Part shown: piece after piece, positions 1 to 6,682 of the stretch
Numbering within the stretch: the first letter of the stretch is position 1
How the letters are laid out: every line of letters begins with the position of its first letter
Source of the DNA: an uncultured Bacilli bacterium
GTDB lineage: Bacteria; Bacillota_I; Bacilli_A; RF39; UBA660
Assembly (NCBI GenBank): GCA_934141145.1
Contig: CAKPCA010000027.1
Coordinates: 1-10,701 of the forward strand
DNA: 10,701 nt
Reading direction: 5' to 3'
Position numbers and translations under genes: made by a program
Notes under the pieces: model-generated
What the model saw: only the letters and a program-made list of their open reading frames with translations
The model's database searches: none
What the model was told of the DNA's origin: nothing

Positions 1-37
1 AATATTAAAAAATATCATAAAAATTTTATTTATAAGA

Positions 38-64
38 AAACCTCTAGAAAAAATCTAGGGGTTT
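38..64. terminator. Hairpin terminator, possibly bidirectional
   Basis: The arms at 38-48 and 54-64 form an 11-bp stem with one G-T wobble around a five-A loop. Both flanks are A- or T-rich, so it could stop transcripts from either side. It lies beyond the end of the leftward DUF2752 gene and behind the second hairpin at 77-107, so it may be a backup terminator or belong to a plus-strand gene off the left edge. Confidence 0.6.
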
Positions 65-76
65 GTCAACACTCTG

Positions 77-107
77 AAAATAAATAGTACTAAGTACTAT
101 TTATTTT
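77..107 (-). terminator. Terminator of the DUF2752 gene
   Basis: The arms at 77-91 and 93-107 are a perfect 15-base inverted repeat around a single A. The folded form would have a loop of about five bases. The outer stem is A/T only, which supplies the U-tract for a leftward transcript. The stop codon of the DUF2752 gene (101-103) lies inside the right arm, so the gene ends within its own terminator. Confidence 0.7.
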
Positions 108-493
108 ATTATTGTAGGTCTTAAATATTCAAAATAAGGTATATTTCTGAGTGCCATATAAATTAATAATATTAATGCTAAAATAAATAATGTTTTATAA
201 GAAATTTTTACTAATGGTTTATTAGTAATATAAAGAATAATATTCAAAATTAAATATAAAAAAGCAAATAGAGACAAAATAAATATAAGTGGATTATACC
301 TAAAAGCTTGATAAAAATCTAATTTAAATATAGATTCAAACATTCTAGTCGTTCCACATCCTGCACAATAAATATTGAATATTTCTTTAAAAATACACTT
401 AAAATGAATTAATTCTAAGAATTTAACACCTATAAAAATAAATATGATAGCTAAAATAATTAAAAGTATGCTTATTAATATTCTTTTTTTCAT
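101..493 (-). CDS. DUF2752 family small membrane protein
   Basis: This 130-residue protein has a KKR-type positive N-terminus and three likely membrane segments (about residues 5-23, 67-90 and 101-115). The family signature is visible as CAGCGTTR at 43-50, followed by an FxxAFxxNP stretch ending at residue 68. DUF2752 proteins are small integral membrane proteins of unknown biochemical function, and the paired cysteines suggest metal or redox chemistry (inference). The start ATG has only a weak purine-rich region upstream. It lies just past a terminator hairpin of the neighbouring minus-strand gene, so expression may depend on readthrough. The length fits the family. The family call is firm, the function unknown. 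Confidence 0.85.
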   Translation of the reverse strand: MKKRILISILLIILAIIFIFIGVKFLELIHFKCIFKEIFNIYCAGCGTTRMFESIFKLDFYQAFRYNPLIFILSLFAFLYLILNIILYITNKPLVKISYKTLFILALILLIYMALRNIPYFEYLRPTIIK

Positions 494-503
494 ATAATCT
501 AAA

Positions 504-526
504 AAACTATGAATTAATCATAGTTT
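504..526 (-). terminator. Terminator or attenuator between the two minus-strand genes
   Basis: The arms at 504-512 and 518-526 pair perfectly over 9 bp with a five-base loop and run into a T-tract on the minus strand. The stop codon of the DUF4190 gene (525-527) overlaps the stem. The next gene downstream starts only 11 bases beyond, so this hairpin should reduce its expression relative to the first gene. Confidence 0.65.
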
Positions 527-935
527 AGTAAATACTAGATGAATAAGAATTACTAGTATTTATAGTATCTATAAATGAGGCTGCAATACCTAATACATAA
601 AATAGAATTAAAAGTATTACTGAAATTGCACTAATAATTATACCTGCAATAGCAAGACCTTTACCATTACCATCATATTTTTTAGCTGTTACAAGTCCAA
701 TTATTGAAAAAATAAGACCAAAAGTAGATGTACTACCACAGCATAAAAGTGATACTAAAGAAATAATGAAACCAGCAGTTGCAAAACCATTACTTTTAGG
801 TTTAGTTACTATAGTTTGATTAATTTGTACTGTACCAGCGTTATTAGTATTAGCATCTTCATTTTTAGCTCCGCATTTTTCACAAAAATTAGAATCATTT
901 AACTCATTACCACATTTTGTACAAAATTTTGCCAT
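525..935 (-). CDS. Zinc-ribbon, DUF4190-type membrane protein
   Basis: This 136-residue protein begins with a zinc ribbon whose two CxxC knuckles are at residues 5-8 and 18-21. A polar linker (about 22-48) follows, then hydrophobic segments at about 51-67, 70-85 and 93-118. The loop before the last segment carries the G-K-G-LAIAG-type motif usual in DUF4190 proteins. Such zinc-ribbon plus DUF4190 proteins are common small membrane proteins in Firmicutes, with no established function. The start is well supported by AGAAGGAG upstream on the minus strand and by a consensus-like promoter at 958-986. It is the first gene of a leftward pair with the DUF2752 gene. Confidence 0.85.
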   Translation of the reverse strand: MAKFCTKCGNELNDSNFCEKCGAKNEDANTNNAGTVQINQTIVTKPKSNGFATAGFIISLVSLLCCGSTSTFGLIFSIIGLVTAKKYDGNGKGLAIAGIIISAISVILLILFYVLGIAASFIDTINTSNSYSSSIY

Positions 936-957
936 GTTATCAACTCCTTCTAGATAA

Positions 958-986
958 ATAATACCAACTTATTTAATTAAAGTCAA
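958..986 (-). promoter_or_regulatory. Sigma-A promoter for the DUF4190 gene
   Basis: Read on the minus strand there is TTGACT (981-986), a 17-base spacer and TATTAT (958-963). This gives a short leader carrying the strong ribosome binding site before the ATG at 935. It is close to the housekeeping consensus. Confidence 0.75.
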
Positions 987-993
987 ACCTTTA

Positions 994-1002
994 TGATATA
1001 AT
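994..1002 (+). promoter_or_regulatory. Extended -10 promoter for the sirtuin operon
   Basis: A perfect TATAAT (997-1002) is preceded by TG in the extended -10 position (994-995). No good -35 hexamer lies 17 bases upstream, which is normal for extended -10 promoters. The leader to the ATG at 1024 would be about 15 bases and carries AGAAGG at 1011-1016. It is back to back with the minus-strand promoter: the two -10 boxes are about 35 bp apart. Confidence 0.65.
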
Positions 1003-1023
1003 TATTCAAAAGAAGGTAATTTT

Positions 1024-1734
1024 ATGAATGAAATTGACAAATTAAAGAAAATAATAGAAGAAAGTAATAATATTGTATTTTTTGGAGGAGCTGGAGTTTC
1101 AACAGAAAGTGGTATACCAGACTTTAGAAGTAAAGATGGATTATATAATCAAAAATATGATTATCCACCAGAACAAATTTTAAGTCATGACTTCTTTTAT
1201 TATAATACAGAAGAATTTTATAAGTTTTATAAAGATAAAATGAATTCATTAAATATAGAACCTAACATTACACATTATAAACTAACCGAATTAGAAAAAA
1301 GAGGAAAATTAAAAGCAGTAATAACACAAAATATAGATGGGTTACATACCAAAGCAGGAACAAAAAATGTTCTTGAATTACATGGCTCTATTTATAGAAA
1401 TTATTGTATTAAATGTGGAAAATTTTATGATGCTAAATATGTTTTTAATAGTAAAGATGTACCTAAGTGTGAATGTTTAGGAATAATAAAACCAGATGTA
1501 GTATTATATTCAGAACCATTAAATGATACTTTTGAAAAGGCAATACAATATATAGAAAAATGCGATACTTTAATAGTCGCCGGTACTTCATTAACTGTAT
1601 ATCCTGCCGCAAGTTTAATAAGGTATTTTAGTGGAGATAATTTAATACTAATTAATAAAGATAAAACACCATATGATAACTATGCGACTATGGTATTTAA
1701 TACTAAATTAAGTAATGTATTTTCAAAGCTGTAA
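1024..1734 (+). CDS. cobB: Sirtuin, NAD-dependent protein deacylase
   Basis: Sirtuins remove acyl groups from protein lysines with NAD+ as co-substrate, releasing nicotinamide and O-acyl-ADP-ribose, in the cytosol. The motifs are all present and in order: the NAD-binding GAGVSTESGIPDFR (22-35), TQNIDGLH (101-108), the catalytic histidine in LELHG (H120), a zinc site from C128, C131, C149 and C151, the GTS motif (187-189) and the late ribose-binding IN (210-211). At 236 residues it is full length for a bacterial sirtuin. AGAAGG seven bases before the ATG supports the start. It is followed after 12 bases by the DNA alkylation repair gene, so the two should be co-transcribed. The family is certain; deacetylase versus other deacylase specificity cannot be read from sequence alone. 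Confidence 0.95.
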   Translation: MNEIDKLKKIIEESNNIVFFGGAGVSTESGIPDFRSKDGLYNQKYDYPPEQILSHDFFYYNTEEFYKFYKDKMNSLNIEPNITHYKLTELEKRGKLKAVITQNIDGLHTKAGTKNVLELHGSIYRNYCIKCGKFYDAKYVFNSKDVPKCECLGIIKPDVVLYSEPLNDTFEKAIQYIEKCDTLIVAGTSLTVYPAASLIRYFSGDNLILINKDKTPYDNYATMVFNTKLSNVFSKL

Positions 1735-1746
1735 GGAGTATCTAAA

Positions 1747-2424
1747 ATGAATATAAGAGAAAGATTATTTGAATTACAAGATTTAAAATATAAAGAATTT
1801 CATAGTAAATTATGCAATAACACAAAATATGAAATTATTGGTGTAAGAGTTCCAATATTAAGAAGTATTTCCAAAGATATAATAAAGGAAAATTATAAAG
1901 ATTTTTTAGATAATTATAAGCCAGAATATTATGAAGAAGTAATTTTAAAAGCCTTAGTTATTGGCAATTGTAAAATAGACATAGATGAAACAATCTTTTA
2001 TTTAAAAAAATTTATACCACTAATAGATAATTGGGCTGTTTGTGATACACTATGTTCTAACTTAAAAATAACTAATAAAAATAAGGAAAAAATGTGGAAG
2101 TTCCTTCAAAAGTATGCCGTCTCAATTAAAGAATATGAAGTGAGATTCGCCATAGTTATGTTTTTAAATTATTACATAGATAAAGAATATTTAAACGATA
2201 TATTTTATATGATTGATAATGTTAATAATAATGATTATTATGTTAAAATGGCAATCGCATGGTTTATATCAATCGCATACATTAAAGAAAAAAATATTAC
2301 TTTAGAATATTTAAAATTTTCAAAAATAGATAATTGGACATTTAATAAATCAATACAAAAAATAATAGAATCATATAGGGTATCTGATAAAGAAAAATCA
2401 TCATTAAAAAAACTTAAAAAATAA
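1747..2424 (+). CDS. AlkD-like DNA alkylation repair protein
   Basis: This 225-residue protein is the HEAT-like-repeat type of DNA glycosylase that excises alkylated purines such as 3- and 7-methyl adducts without flipping the base. The N-terminal block with IGVRVPILR (31-39) and the DNWAVCD block (94-100) are typical. The residues matching the catalytic set I recall for Bacillus cereus AlkD (Trp, Asp, Arg, Trp) appear to be W96, D100, R133 and W172, with nearly the same spacing, so it is probably active rather than a non-excising relative. The lysine-rich tail may contact DNA. Its ribosome binding site AAGGAG (1733-1738) overlaps the sirtuin stop codon, which indicates tight operon coupling. 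No clear terminator follows it. Confidence 0.9.
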   Translation: MNIRERLFELQDLKYKEFHSKLCNNTKYEIIGVRVPILRSISKDIIKENYKDFLDNYKPEYYEEVILKALVIGNCKIDIDETIFYLKKFIPLIDNWAVCDTLCSNLKITNKNKEKMWKFLQKYAVSIKEYEVRFAIVMFLNYYIDKEYLNDIFYMIDNVNNNDYYVKMAIAWFISIAYIKEKNITLEYLKFSKIDNWTFNKSIQKIIESYRVSDKEKSSLKKLKK

Positions 2425-2454
2425 TATTTAATAAATTATATACATTATGTTTAT

Positions 2455-2838
2455 GTGCCTTCATTTCCAAGACAAGCTTTTTATAAGACAAAAAATGGAA
2501 CAATTTTGCCTGATCCACATTATAATTATGCTGAATATTATCATTTTTTAAATGGCATAGAAAAACATATTGTAGATAGTTATCTAGTTAGAGATTTGAT
2601 TGTAGATATGGACAATATACTATATAAATCAAGTAATGAAAATGATATTAAAGGTGCTAATAATAATAGATCTGATGCACTTGATGTTATAAAGAGCTTT
2701 GCTAAAAAATATGAAGATAAAGGCGGCAGTTATAATTACTTTCTTGATTTAGCATAAACGTAGATATTCTTTTGATTTTTATAGACTTTCACCAGAAAAA
2801 ATCTTGGTAATAGTGTTGATAGTTTAAAGAAAAAGTAA
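2455..2838 (+). pseudogene. Broken unrecognised gene fragment
   Basis: An open stretch of 100 codons runs from a GTG at 2455 to TAA at 2755-2757, but nothing like a ribosome binding site precedes the GTG. The same frame is open backwards to the alkD-like stop codon, so the true start appears lost. Past the stop, protein-like sequence continues in the next frame (2759 to about 2802, reading like YSFDFYRLSPEKI) and then in the original frame to TAA at 2836-2838. This looks like a decayed gene with two small frame disruptions. I do not recognise the family: the sequence is polar with several aromatic residues and no membrane segment. It could instead be a short genuine protein ending at 2757. 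Confidence 0.4.
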
Positions 2839-2927
2839 AAAGTGTTTTTAATTGTAAAAATTTAATTTATTAAATTGTGAACATAGTGTATTATATGTTA
2901 CAATATATAATGTATAGGAGGATTGTT
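2758..2927 (+). other. AT-rich intergenic stretch before the ankyrin gene
   Basis: Apart from the possible gene debris up to 2838, I see no gene here. A TATTAT at 2889-2894 could serve as a -10 box but lacks a good -35. A TATAAT at 2906-2911 is too close to the ribosome binding site to be the start of a normal leader. AGGAGG at 2916-2921 decides the start codon of the next gene. Confidence 0.4.
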
Positions 2928-3692
2928 ATGGAAATATGGAGAGAAAATGAAATGATAAGATCTGCTTTAGACTGTGATCTTAAAAAATTAGATAAATGTT
3001 TAAGTGAAGGACATGATATTAATATACAAACTGAAAAAGGAATAAATTTACTTATGCTATCAATTTGTTTTGCAGTAGGACGTGCTCCTAAAACTGAATA
3101 CATTAAATCATTAATTACTAATGGAATCGATTTAAATCATGCAAATGATTTTAAACAAACTGCTTTACATGTTGCAAGTTATGGTAATAATATTGAAGTT
3201 GTTAAATTATTGGTTGAAGCAGGAATCGATATAAATGCAATTGATGAAAAAGGTTTAAATGCATTAATGTATGCTTGTAAAGATATACCTTTATTTTCAC
3301 CTCATGCTTATAAAAAATGGGATGTTCCTGAAGAGCTAAAAGAATATCGTAGAATGATATGGAATGAAACATATTCTATGAGAGAATATGAAGAAATGGA
3401 AAAAGAATATCAATTGGAAATAGTTAAGTATTTAGTTGAACATAATATAGATTTAGAACAAAAAAATGCTCAGGGTAAAACTGCTTTAGATTTAGCAATT
3501 GAGAATATTTATGTCTCATCACCAGAAATGGTTAAAGTGCTTCATGAAGCAGGGGTAGTATGCAATAATCTAAAAGAAATGAATATGAATTTTTTTGAAA
3601 CTTTATTTGAAGGTGGACCACAAGCTTTTATCGCAACTTCGAGAGATCAACATAATTATAATAGAAAAATAAAAATTTTACGTAGAAAATAA
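2928..3692 (+). CDS. Ankyrin-repeat protein
   Basis: The ATG at 2928 is chosen because a perfect AGGAGG lies six bases before it; an upstream in-frame GTG at 2877 has no such site. The 254-residue product has about five ankyrin units (about 8-32, 37-70, 75-103, 108-176 and 182-212), with typical pieces such as TALHVASYGNNIEVVKLLVEAG (cut around residues 78-99) and KTALDLA (184-190). The fourth unit is interrupted by a charged insertion of about 45 residues (120-163). No signal peptide or membrane segment is visible. Ankyrin repeats bind partner proteins, and in bacteria such genes are often unknown or serve as immunity proteins beside toxins. The neighbouring broken gene could be such a partner, but nothing proves it. 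Confidence 0.85.
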   Translation: MEIWRENEMIRSALDCDLKKLDKCLSEGHDINIQTEKGINLLMLSICFAVGRAPKTEYIKSLITNGIDLNHANDFKQTALHVASYGNNIEVVKLLVEAGIDINAIDEKGLNALMYACKDIPLFSPHAYKKWDVPEELKEYRRMIWNETYSMREYEEMEKEYQLEIVKYLVEHNIDLEQKNAQGKTALDLAIENIYVSSPEMVKVLHEAGVVCNNLKEMNMNFFETLFEGGPQAFIATSRDQHNYNRKIKILRRK

Positions 3693-3765
3693 AATTTTCT
3701 TTAGTTTAAAAAAACGACTATATTTGATAAAAAAGATAGTTTTTGTATAGATAAGGAGATTTAAT

Positions 3766-4356
3766 ATGGCCAAACTTATAATAAATAATAGTAATATACC
3801 ATTATCTTATCTAGTGATAAGTGATTCATATGCAAATTTAGAAAATGCACTTGATATATGGATAAAATTTACAAATTATCTAAAACCTGATGAAGTATTA
3901 CTTTTAGAAAAATTGCAAAATAATAATATTAATTCTGTTCCATTAGATGAAATAAATGAATATTTAAAAATCAAAAAACAAGTTGTAATATCAGAGTTAT
4001 TACTAAAATATAAAAAGAAAGAATGTAATAAAGAGGAACATGATCTTGTTTTTAATTTTATGCATACATCCTTGACATCATTTGTTAGAAGCAGATTAAC
4101 AGAATCAGATAGAGAACTAGCATCTAAATGTATTTCAAAGCTAGAAACAAATAATCAACTAAAACAATACATTGAATTGTATCAAAAGAAATATGAGGAC
4201 TTGAGTATATATGAAGCATATGTTTTATTTGAGGCAAAAGAAAGGTTATATTATCTAGAACAGAAAGAACTAAATGAAAAAATTAGGCATGAACAAGTAG
4301 AAAGAGCAGCAAATTTAAAAAAGAACCTATTGAGAGATTATGGTTATAAATTTTAA
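3766..4356 (+). CDS. Unknown helical protein, 196 residues
   Basis: I do not recognise this protein. AAGGAG (3753-3758) seven bases before the ATG supports the start. It is polar and predicted largely helical, with no membrane segment or signal peptide. Residues about 150-190 form a charged, probably coiled-coil helix rich in E, K and R. There is no recognisable catalytic motif. A TTGATA at 3724-3729 with a TATAGA 16 bases on could be a promoter, but transcription would then start inside the ribosome binding site, so it is doubtful. The gene is followed by the first of four related terminator modules (4366-4417). It is likely a real gene, with function unknown. Confidence 0.75.
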   Translation: MAKLIINNSNIPLSYLVISDSYANLENALDIWIKFTNYLKPDEVLLLEKLQNNNINSVPLDEINEYLKIKKQVVISELLLKYKKKECNKEEHDLVFNFMHTSLTSFVRSRLTESDRELASKCISKLETNNQLKQYIELYQKKYEDLSIYEAYVLFEAKERLYYLEQKELNEKIRHEQVERAANLKKNLLRDYGYKF

Positions 4357-4365
4357 ATTAACATA

Positions 4366-4395
4366 CAGGAAAGTTATATTAACTTTCTTGTTTTA
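4366..4395 (+). terminator. Rho-independent terminator, module copy 1
   Basis: An 11-bp stem (4366-4376 with 4380-4390, one wobble) has a three-base loop and is followed by TTTTA. The sequence after the hairpin resembles the modules at 5520, 6605 and 8326 (TTGTTTTA, then AAAT-rich, then TG). In this copy the -10 position reads AATTAT rather than TAAAAT, so its promoter half looks decayed. Confidence 0.8.
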
Positions 4396-4459
4396 CTTTC
4401 AAATAAAATGTAATTATAACTGTGTTTATTTGTTTTATATAGCAATTTTATATATTTTG

Positions 4460-4468
4460 TGTTATACT
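4460..4468 (+). promoter_or_regulatory. Extended -10 promoter for the 4500 gene
   Basis: TATACT (4463-4468) carries an upstream TG at 4460-4461 in the extended -10 position. There is no convincing -35 hexamer. The leader would be about 25 bases. It replaces the degraded promoter half of the preceding terminator module. Confidence 0.5.
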
Positions 4469-4499
4469 AAATCAAAAATTTTGAGGGACCCGTGATTAT

Positions 4500-5474
4500 A
4501 TGACACTAAATTATAAGGAATTAAAACCATTAACCGTAGAATTAGCAAATATAACTGAAGATAATATAAAAATTGGTGTACTATCAACACCATTAACATT
4601 AACTCCAGCATTTATAATGCCAAATAACAAAATATATTATATGACTACAGATCATTGTTCTGCTAACTTTTTTGAAGAATTAGAAAAATCACTAGAGATA
4701 TTGGGTGAAAAACCAATAATTTCATTAAGTAAACCCAAAGAACCTAAAGAATACTTAATTTCACTTAAAAATAACTTAATTAATGATTATCAAAAATTTC
4801 TTAACAATGATATCTCTGCTGGTAATGTTAGAAATTATTTAAATATGAATTGTTTAGAGATTTTTAATTACAGCCCATTTTTAAAAAATCTTTATTCGTT
4901 AGATTGCAGAAAAGTATTATTAATGTTATTAGAAAGTAAAATTCAAGTATATGATTATTTTCTTAAATTATTGGAGAATAGTAGTGATATTAAAAAAGTT
5001 TTAAAAAATCATCCTTATTTTGATCATAATATTTCTACATATAAAGATGCTTATGAAAAATCTAAAAAAATGTTAGAAACATGTAATGATTTAGAATATA
5101 AAACGGTACTAAATATTGTAATGAATACTTTTCATGATCTATCCGAAAATGAACTTATGGATTTAATAACAGATGAATTCATGAAAGATTTCGCCGTTTC
5201 AACAATTGGTTTTGATAAAATAGAAACACAAGTAAATAGTACAATAACTACAACAAAAATGAATCCATATGAATTTTATTTTAATTATTTGATTATGGGT
5301 TATAATATTGTTCAAATACCTAAAGTTATTTTTGATAACAAAAAACAAGCATTTATAATAACAGATACAAATGAATATTCACTTGCCTCTCATTATGACA
5401 AAAAATATAAAGAAGAAGCGGATCTTATAAAAAGAAAAGTACCTTATTCTGAAAGATATAAATACTTTATATAG
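4500..5474 (+). CDS. Unknown protein, shares C-terminal block with the 7177 gene
   Basis: This 324-residue soluble protein belongs to no family I can name. The region around 37-57 contains FIMPNNKIYY followed by a DH pair. The middle (about 75-230) is helical. Residues 237-279 form a block beginning GFDKIE, continuing TITTT and ending IPKVIFD. This block aligns without gaps to residues 313-355 of the product of the 7177 gene (18 of 43 identical by my count). Both proteins also begin Mxx-x-YKEL. The 12 bases CGTGATTATATG around the start codon are identical in the two genes, where GTGAT probably acts as the extended part of the ribosome binding site. The GAGGG at 4483-4487 is unusually far (12 bases) from the ATG. 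It ends in TAG, unlike its neighbours. Confidence 0.8.
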   Translation: MTLNYKELKPLTVELANITEDNIKIGVLSTPLTLTPAFIMPNNKIYYMTTDHCSANFFEELEKSLEILGEKPIISLSKPKEPKEYLISLKNNLINDYQKFLNNDISAGNVRNYLNMNCLEIFNYSPFLKNLYSLDCRKVLLMLLESKIQVYDYFLKLLENSSDIKKVLKNHPYFDHNISTYKDAYEKSKKMLETCNDLEYKTVLNIVMNTFHDLSENELMDLITDEFMKDFAVSTIGFDKIETQVNSTITTTKMNPYEFYFNYLIMGYNIVQIPKVIFDNKKQAFIITDTNEYSLASHYDKKYKEEADLIKRKVPYSERYKYFI

Positions 5475-5514
5475 TAAAATTAACATAAAGAATTTTAGTA
5501 AAAAAGTACAACAA

Positions 5515-5548
5515 TAAAACAGGAAAGTAAATACGCTTTCTTGTTTTA
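5515..5548 (+). terminator. Rho-independent terminator, module copy 2
   Basis: The core stem CAGGAAAG with CTTTCTTG (5520-5527 and 5536-5543) is extended outward by A-T pairs to about 12 bp around an eight-base loop. The A-run before and T-run after make it usable from both directions. It closes the 4500 gene, and its T-tract is reused as the -35 box at 5541-5546. Confidence 0.8.
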
Positions 5549-5569
5549 ATATTAAATAAGTGCTAAAAT
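5541..5569 (+). promoter_or_regulatory. Promoter inside module copy 2
   Basis: TTGTTT (5541-5546), a 17-base spacer and TAAAAT (5564-5569) with TG in the extended -10 position (5561-5562) form a plausible promoter for the 5663 gene. The -35 box is part of the terminator stem. The same layout occurs at 6628 and 8347, and 5535-5584 matches 8341-8390 at 40 of 50 positions. Confidence 0.5.
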
Positions 5570-5611
5570 AATTTACTAGAAAACATATTGATGAATTTTT
5601 ATTAAAATTAA

Positions 5612-5639
5612 TTGAACTAAAAATTTTAAAAAGTATAAT
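5612..5639 (+). promoter_or_regulatory. Proximal promoter for the 5663 gene
   Basis: TTGAAC (5612-5617), a 16-base spacer and a perfect TATAAT (5634-5639) precede the ribosome binding site AGGGGG (5653-5658). The resulting leader is very short (about 16 bases), so either this or the module promoter upstream may be the main start. Confidence 0.55.
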
Positions 5640-5662
5640 ATTATTAATTTGTAGGGGGAAAT

Positions 5663-6577
5663 ATGACAATAAATATTATTATTGAAGAATACTATAACTT
5701 GATTTGTGAAATGAATTATTTACTAATTTTATCAAATGGAACATTAGAAGATAGTGAAAATATACAATTTATAATGGAAAAAGTATTAATAAATGATGAT
5801 TTTAAAAATATAAATTTGGAAAAAATTTTAAAACATTTATATAATTCAATAGATGACGATAATTTGAACCATAAAATTATAAATTACTTAAAGAATTTAA
5901 AAATATTTGCTGAAAAATATAATGTTGATTCATTTAAAGAAACAGAAAATAAAATTCTAAATTTATGGAATCAACAACATATTTATGACGAATCATTATT
6001 AAAATATATTATTAGAATAGATTCAGATAATTTATATAAAATATATATTGATATGGTAAAAGAAAATATGATTAAAGATCCAAATATTTGTATTGGTACT
6101 TCTTCTGAGCCATTATTTACCATGCTTCCTAAAAAGCAAGAATTGTTAATTTATAATTTAAAGGTTATTGCTAATCCATTAGTAGATTGGACTATATTAA
6201 AAAATGGAACAATAGCACTAGAATCTTTTATTTATGCATATGAGACAAGTGAAAATGAGATGTTAAAAAAATACTATCACGATATAATAATGATTGCTAT
6301 AAAAAGCAATATGTGTGTATTTAATAATAAATATTTTAAAAATCCAAGATATAGTTACTTTGAAAGTGTAACAGGATTATATTTATTATCATTATACGAA
6401 GATGAAAATATACAAAGTTCACATAAAAGATTAAGCGACGATAATTTTATAAAAGAAATAAGGGAATACTTAATAAGCAATGATGGATATAATCATCAGT
6501 TGGAATTATATAAAGAATATAATCATCAAGGAGATAGCGGTTTAAATCAAATAAAATTGTTAAGAAAGAATAAATAA
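5663..6577 (+). CDS. Unknown helical protein, 304 residues
   Basis: I do not recognise this protein. It is soluble and almost entirely helix-forming, with no signal peptide, membrane segment, zinc site or nucleotide-binding motif. The first 130 residues look like a bundle of short helices rich in N, K, I and L. Residues about 145-180 contain GTSSEPLFTMLPK and a region around LVDW. The C-terminus is polar and histidine/asparagine rich. AGGGGG four bases before the ATG makes the start secure. It lacks the conserved block shared by the 4500 and 7177 products, so it is not obviously their paralogue. It lies between two related terminator-promoter modules, which suggests it arrived as a single-gene unit (inference). 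Confidence 0.8.
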   Translation: MTINIIIEEYYNLICEMNYLLILSNGTLEDSENIQFIMEKVLINDDFKNINLEKILKHLYNSIDDDNLNHKIINYLKNLKIFAEKYNVDSFKETENKILNLWNQQHIYDESLLKYIIRIDSDNLYKIYIDMVKENMIKDPNICIGTSSEPLFTMLPKKQELLIYNLKVIANPLVDWTILKNGTIALESFIYAYETSENEMLKKYYHDIIMIAIKSNMCVFNNKYFKNPRYSYFESVTGLYLLSLYEDENIQSSHKRLSDDNFIKEIREYLISNDGYNHQLELYKEYNHQGDSGLNQIKLLRKNK

Positions 6578-6604
6578 TTTAGTTAAAAAATTGATAATAA
6601 TAAG

Positions 6605-6634
6605 AACAAGGTATTTTTGTAATTACCTTGTTTT
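6605..6634 (+). terminator. Rho-independent terminator, module copy 3
   Basis: A 9-bp stem (AACAAGGTA at 6605-6613 with TACCTTGTT at 6624-6632) is followed by TTTATT. It closes the 5663 gene and leads directly into the promoter of the inactive uvrB copy. Confidence 0.8.
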
Positions 6635-6656
6635 ATTAGATATAAAATGATAAAAT
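6628..6656 (+). promoter_or_regulatory. Promoter in module copy 3, ahead of the broken uvrB copy
   Basis: TTGTTT (6628-6633), a 17-base spacer and TAAAAT (6651-6656), with an extended -10 TG at 6648-6649, lie 26 bases before the ATG at 6683. AAGGAG precedes that ATG by a normal distance. This probably was the original uvrB promoter, and it could still transcribe the broken copy. Confidence 0.55.
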
Positions 6657-6682
6657 ACAAATGATTAAAAAGGAGATTTATT

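Noticed and set aside
1024..2424. Sirtuin plus DNA repair gene as an anti-phage defence system
   Set aside because: Defence sirtuin domains are usually fused to or paired with Argonaute, HerA or similar partners. Here both proteins are ordinary stand-alone enzymes.
2877..2927. GTG at 2877 as the start of the ankyrin gene
   Set aside because: No ribosome binding site precedes it, whereas the ATG at 2928 has a perfect AGGAGG at ideal spacing.
2891..3103. Minus-strand open frame of 70 codons opposite the ankyrin gene
   Set aside because: It lies wholly antisense to a well-supported gene with its own ribosome binding site and shows no family features, so it is a shadow frame.
3708..3746. Weak hairpin after the ankyrin gene (ACTAT with ATAGT plus A and T runs)
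   Set aside because: The stem is short with a two-base bulge and a 14-base loop, and it is all A/T outside. It is too weak to call a terminator in this composition.
5379..5669. Minus-strand open frame of 96 codons rich in F, I and L
   Set aside because: It overlaps the end of the 4500 gene, a terminator and two promoters. Its hydrophobic composition is just the complement of A-rich sequence.
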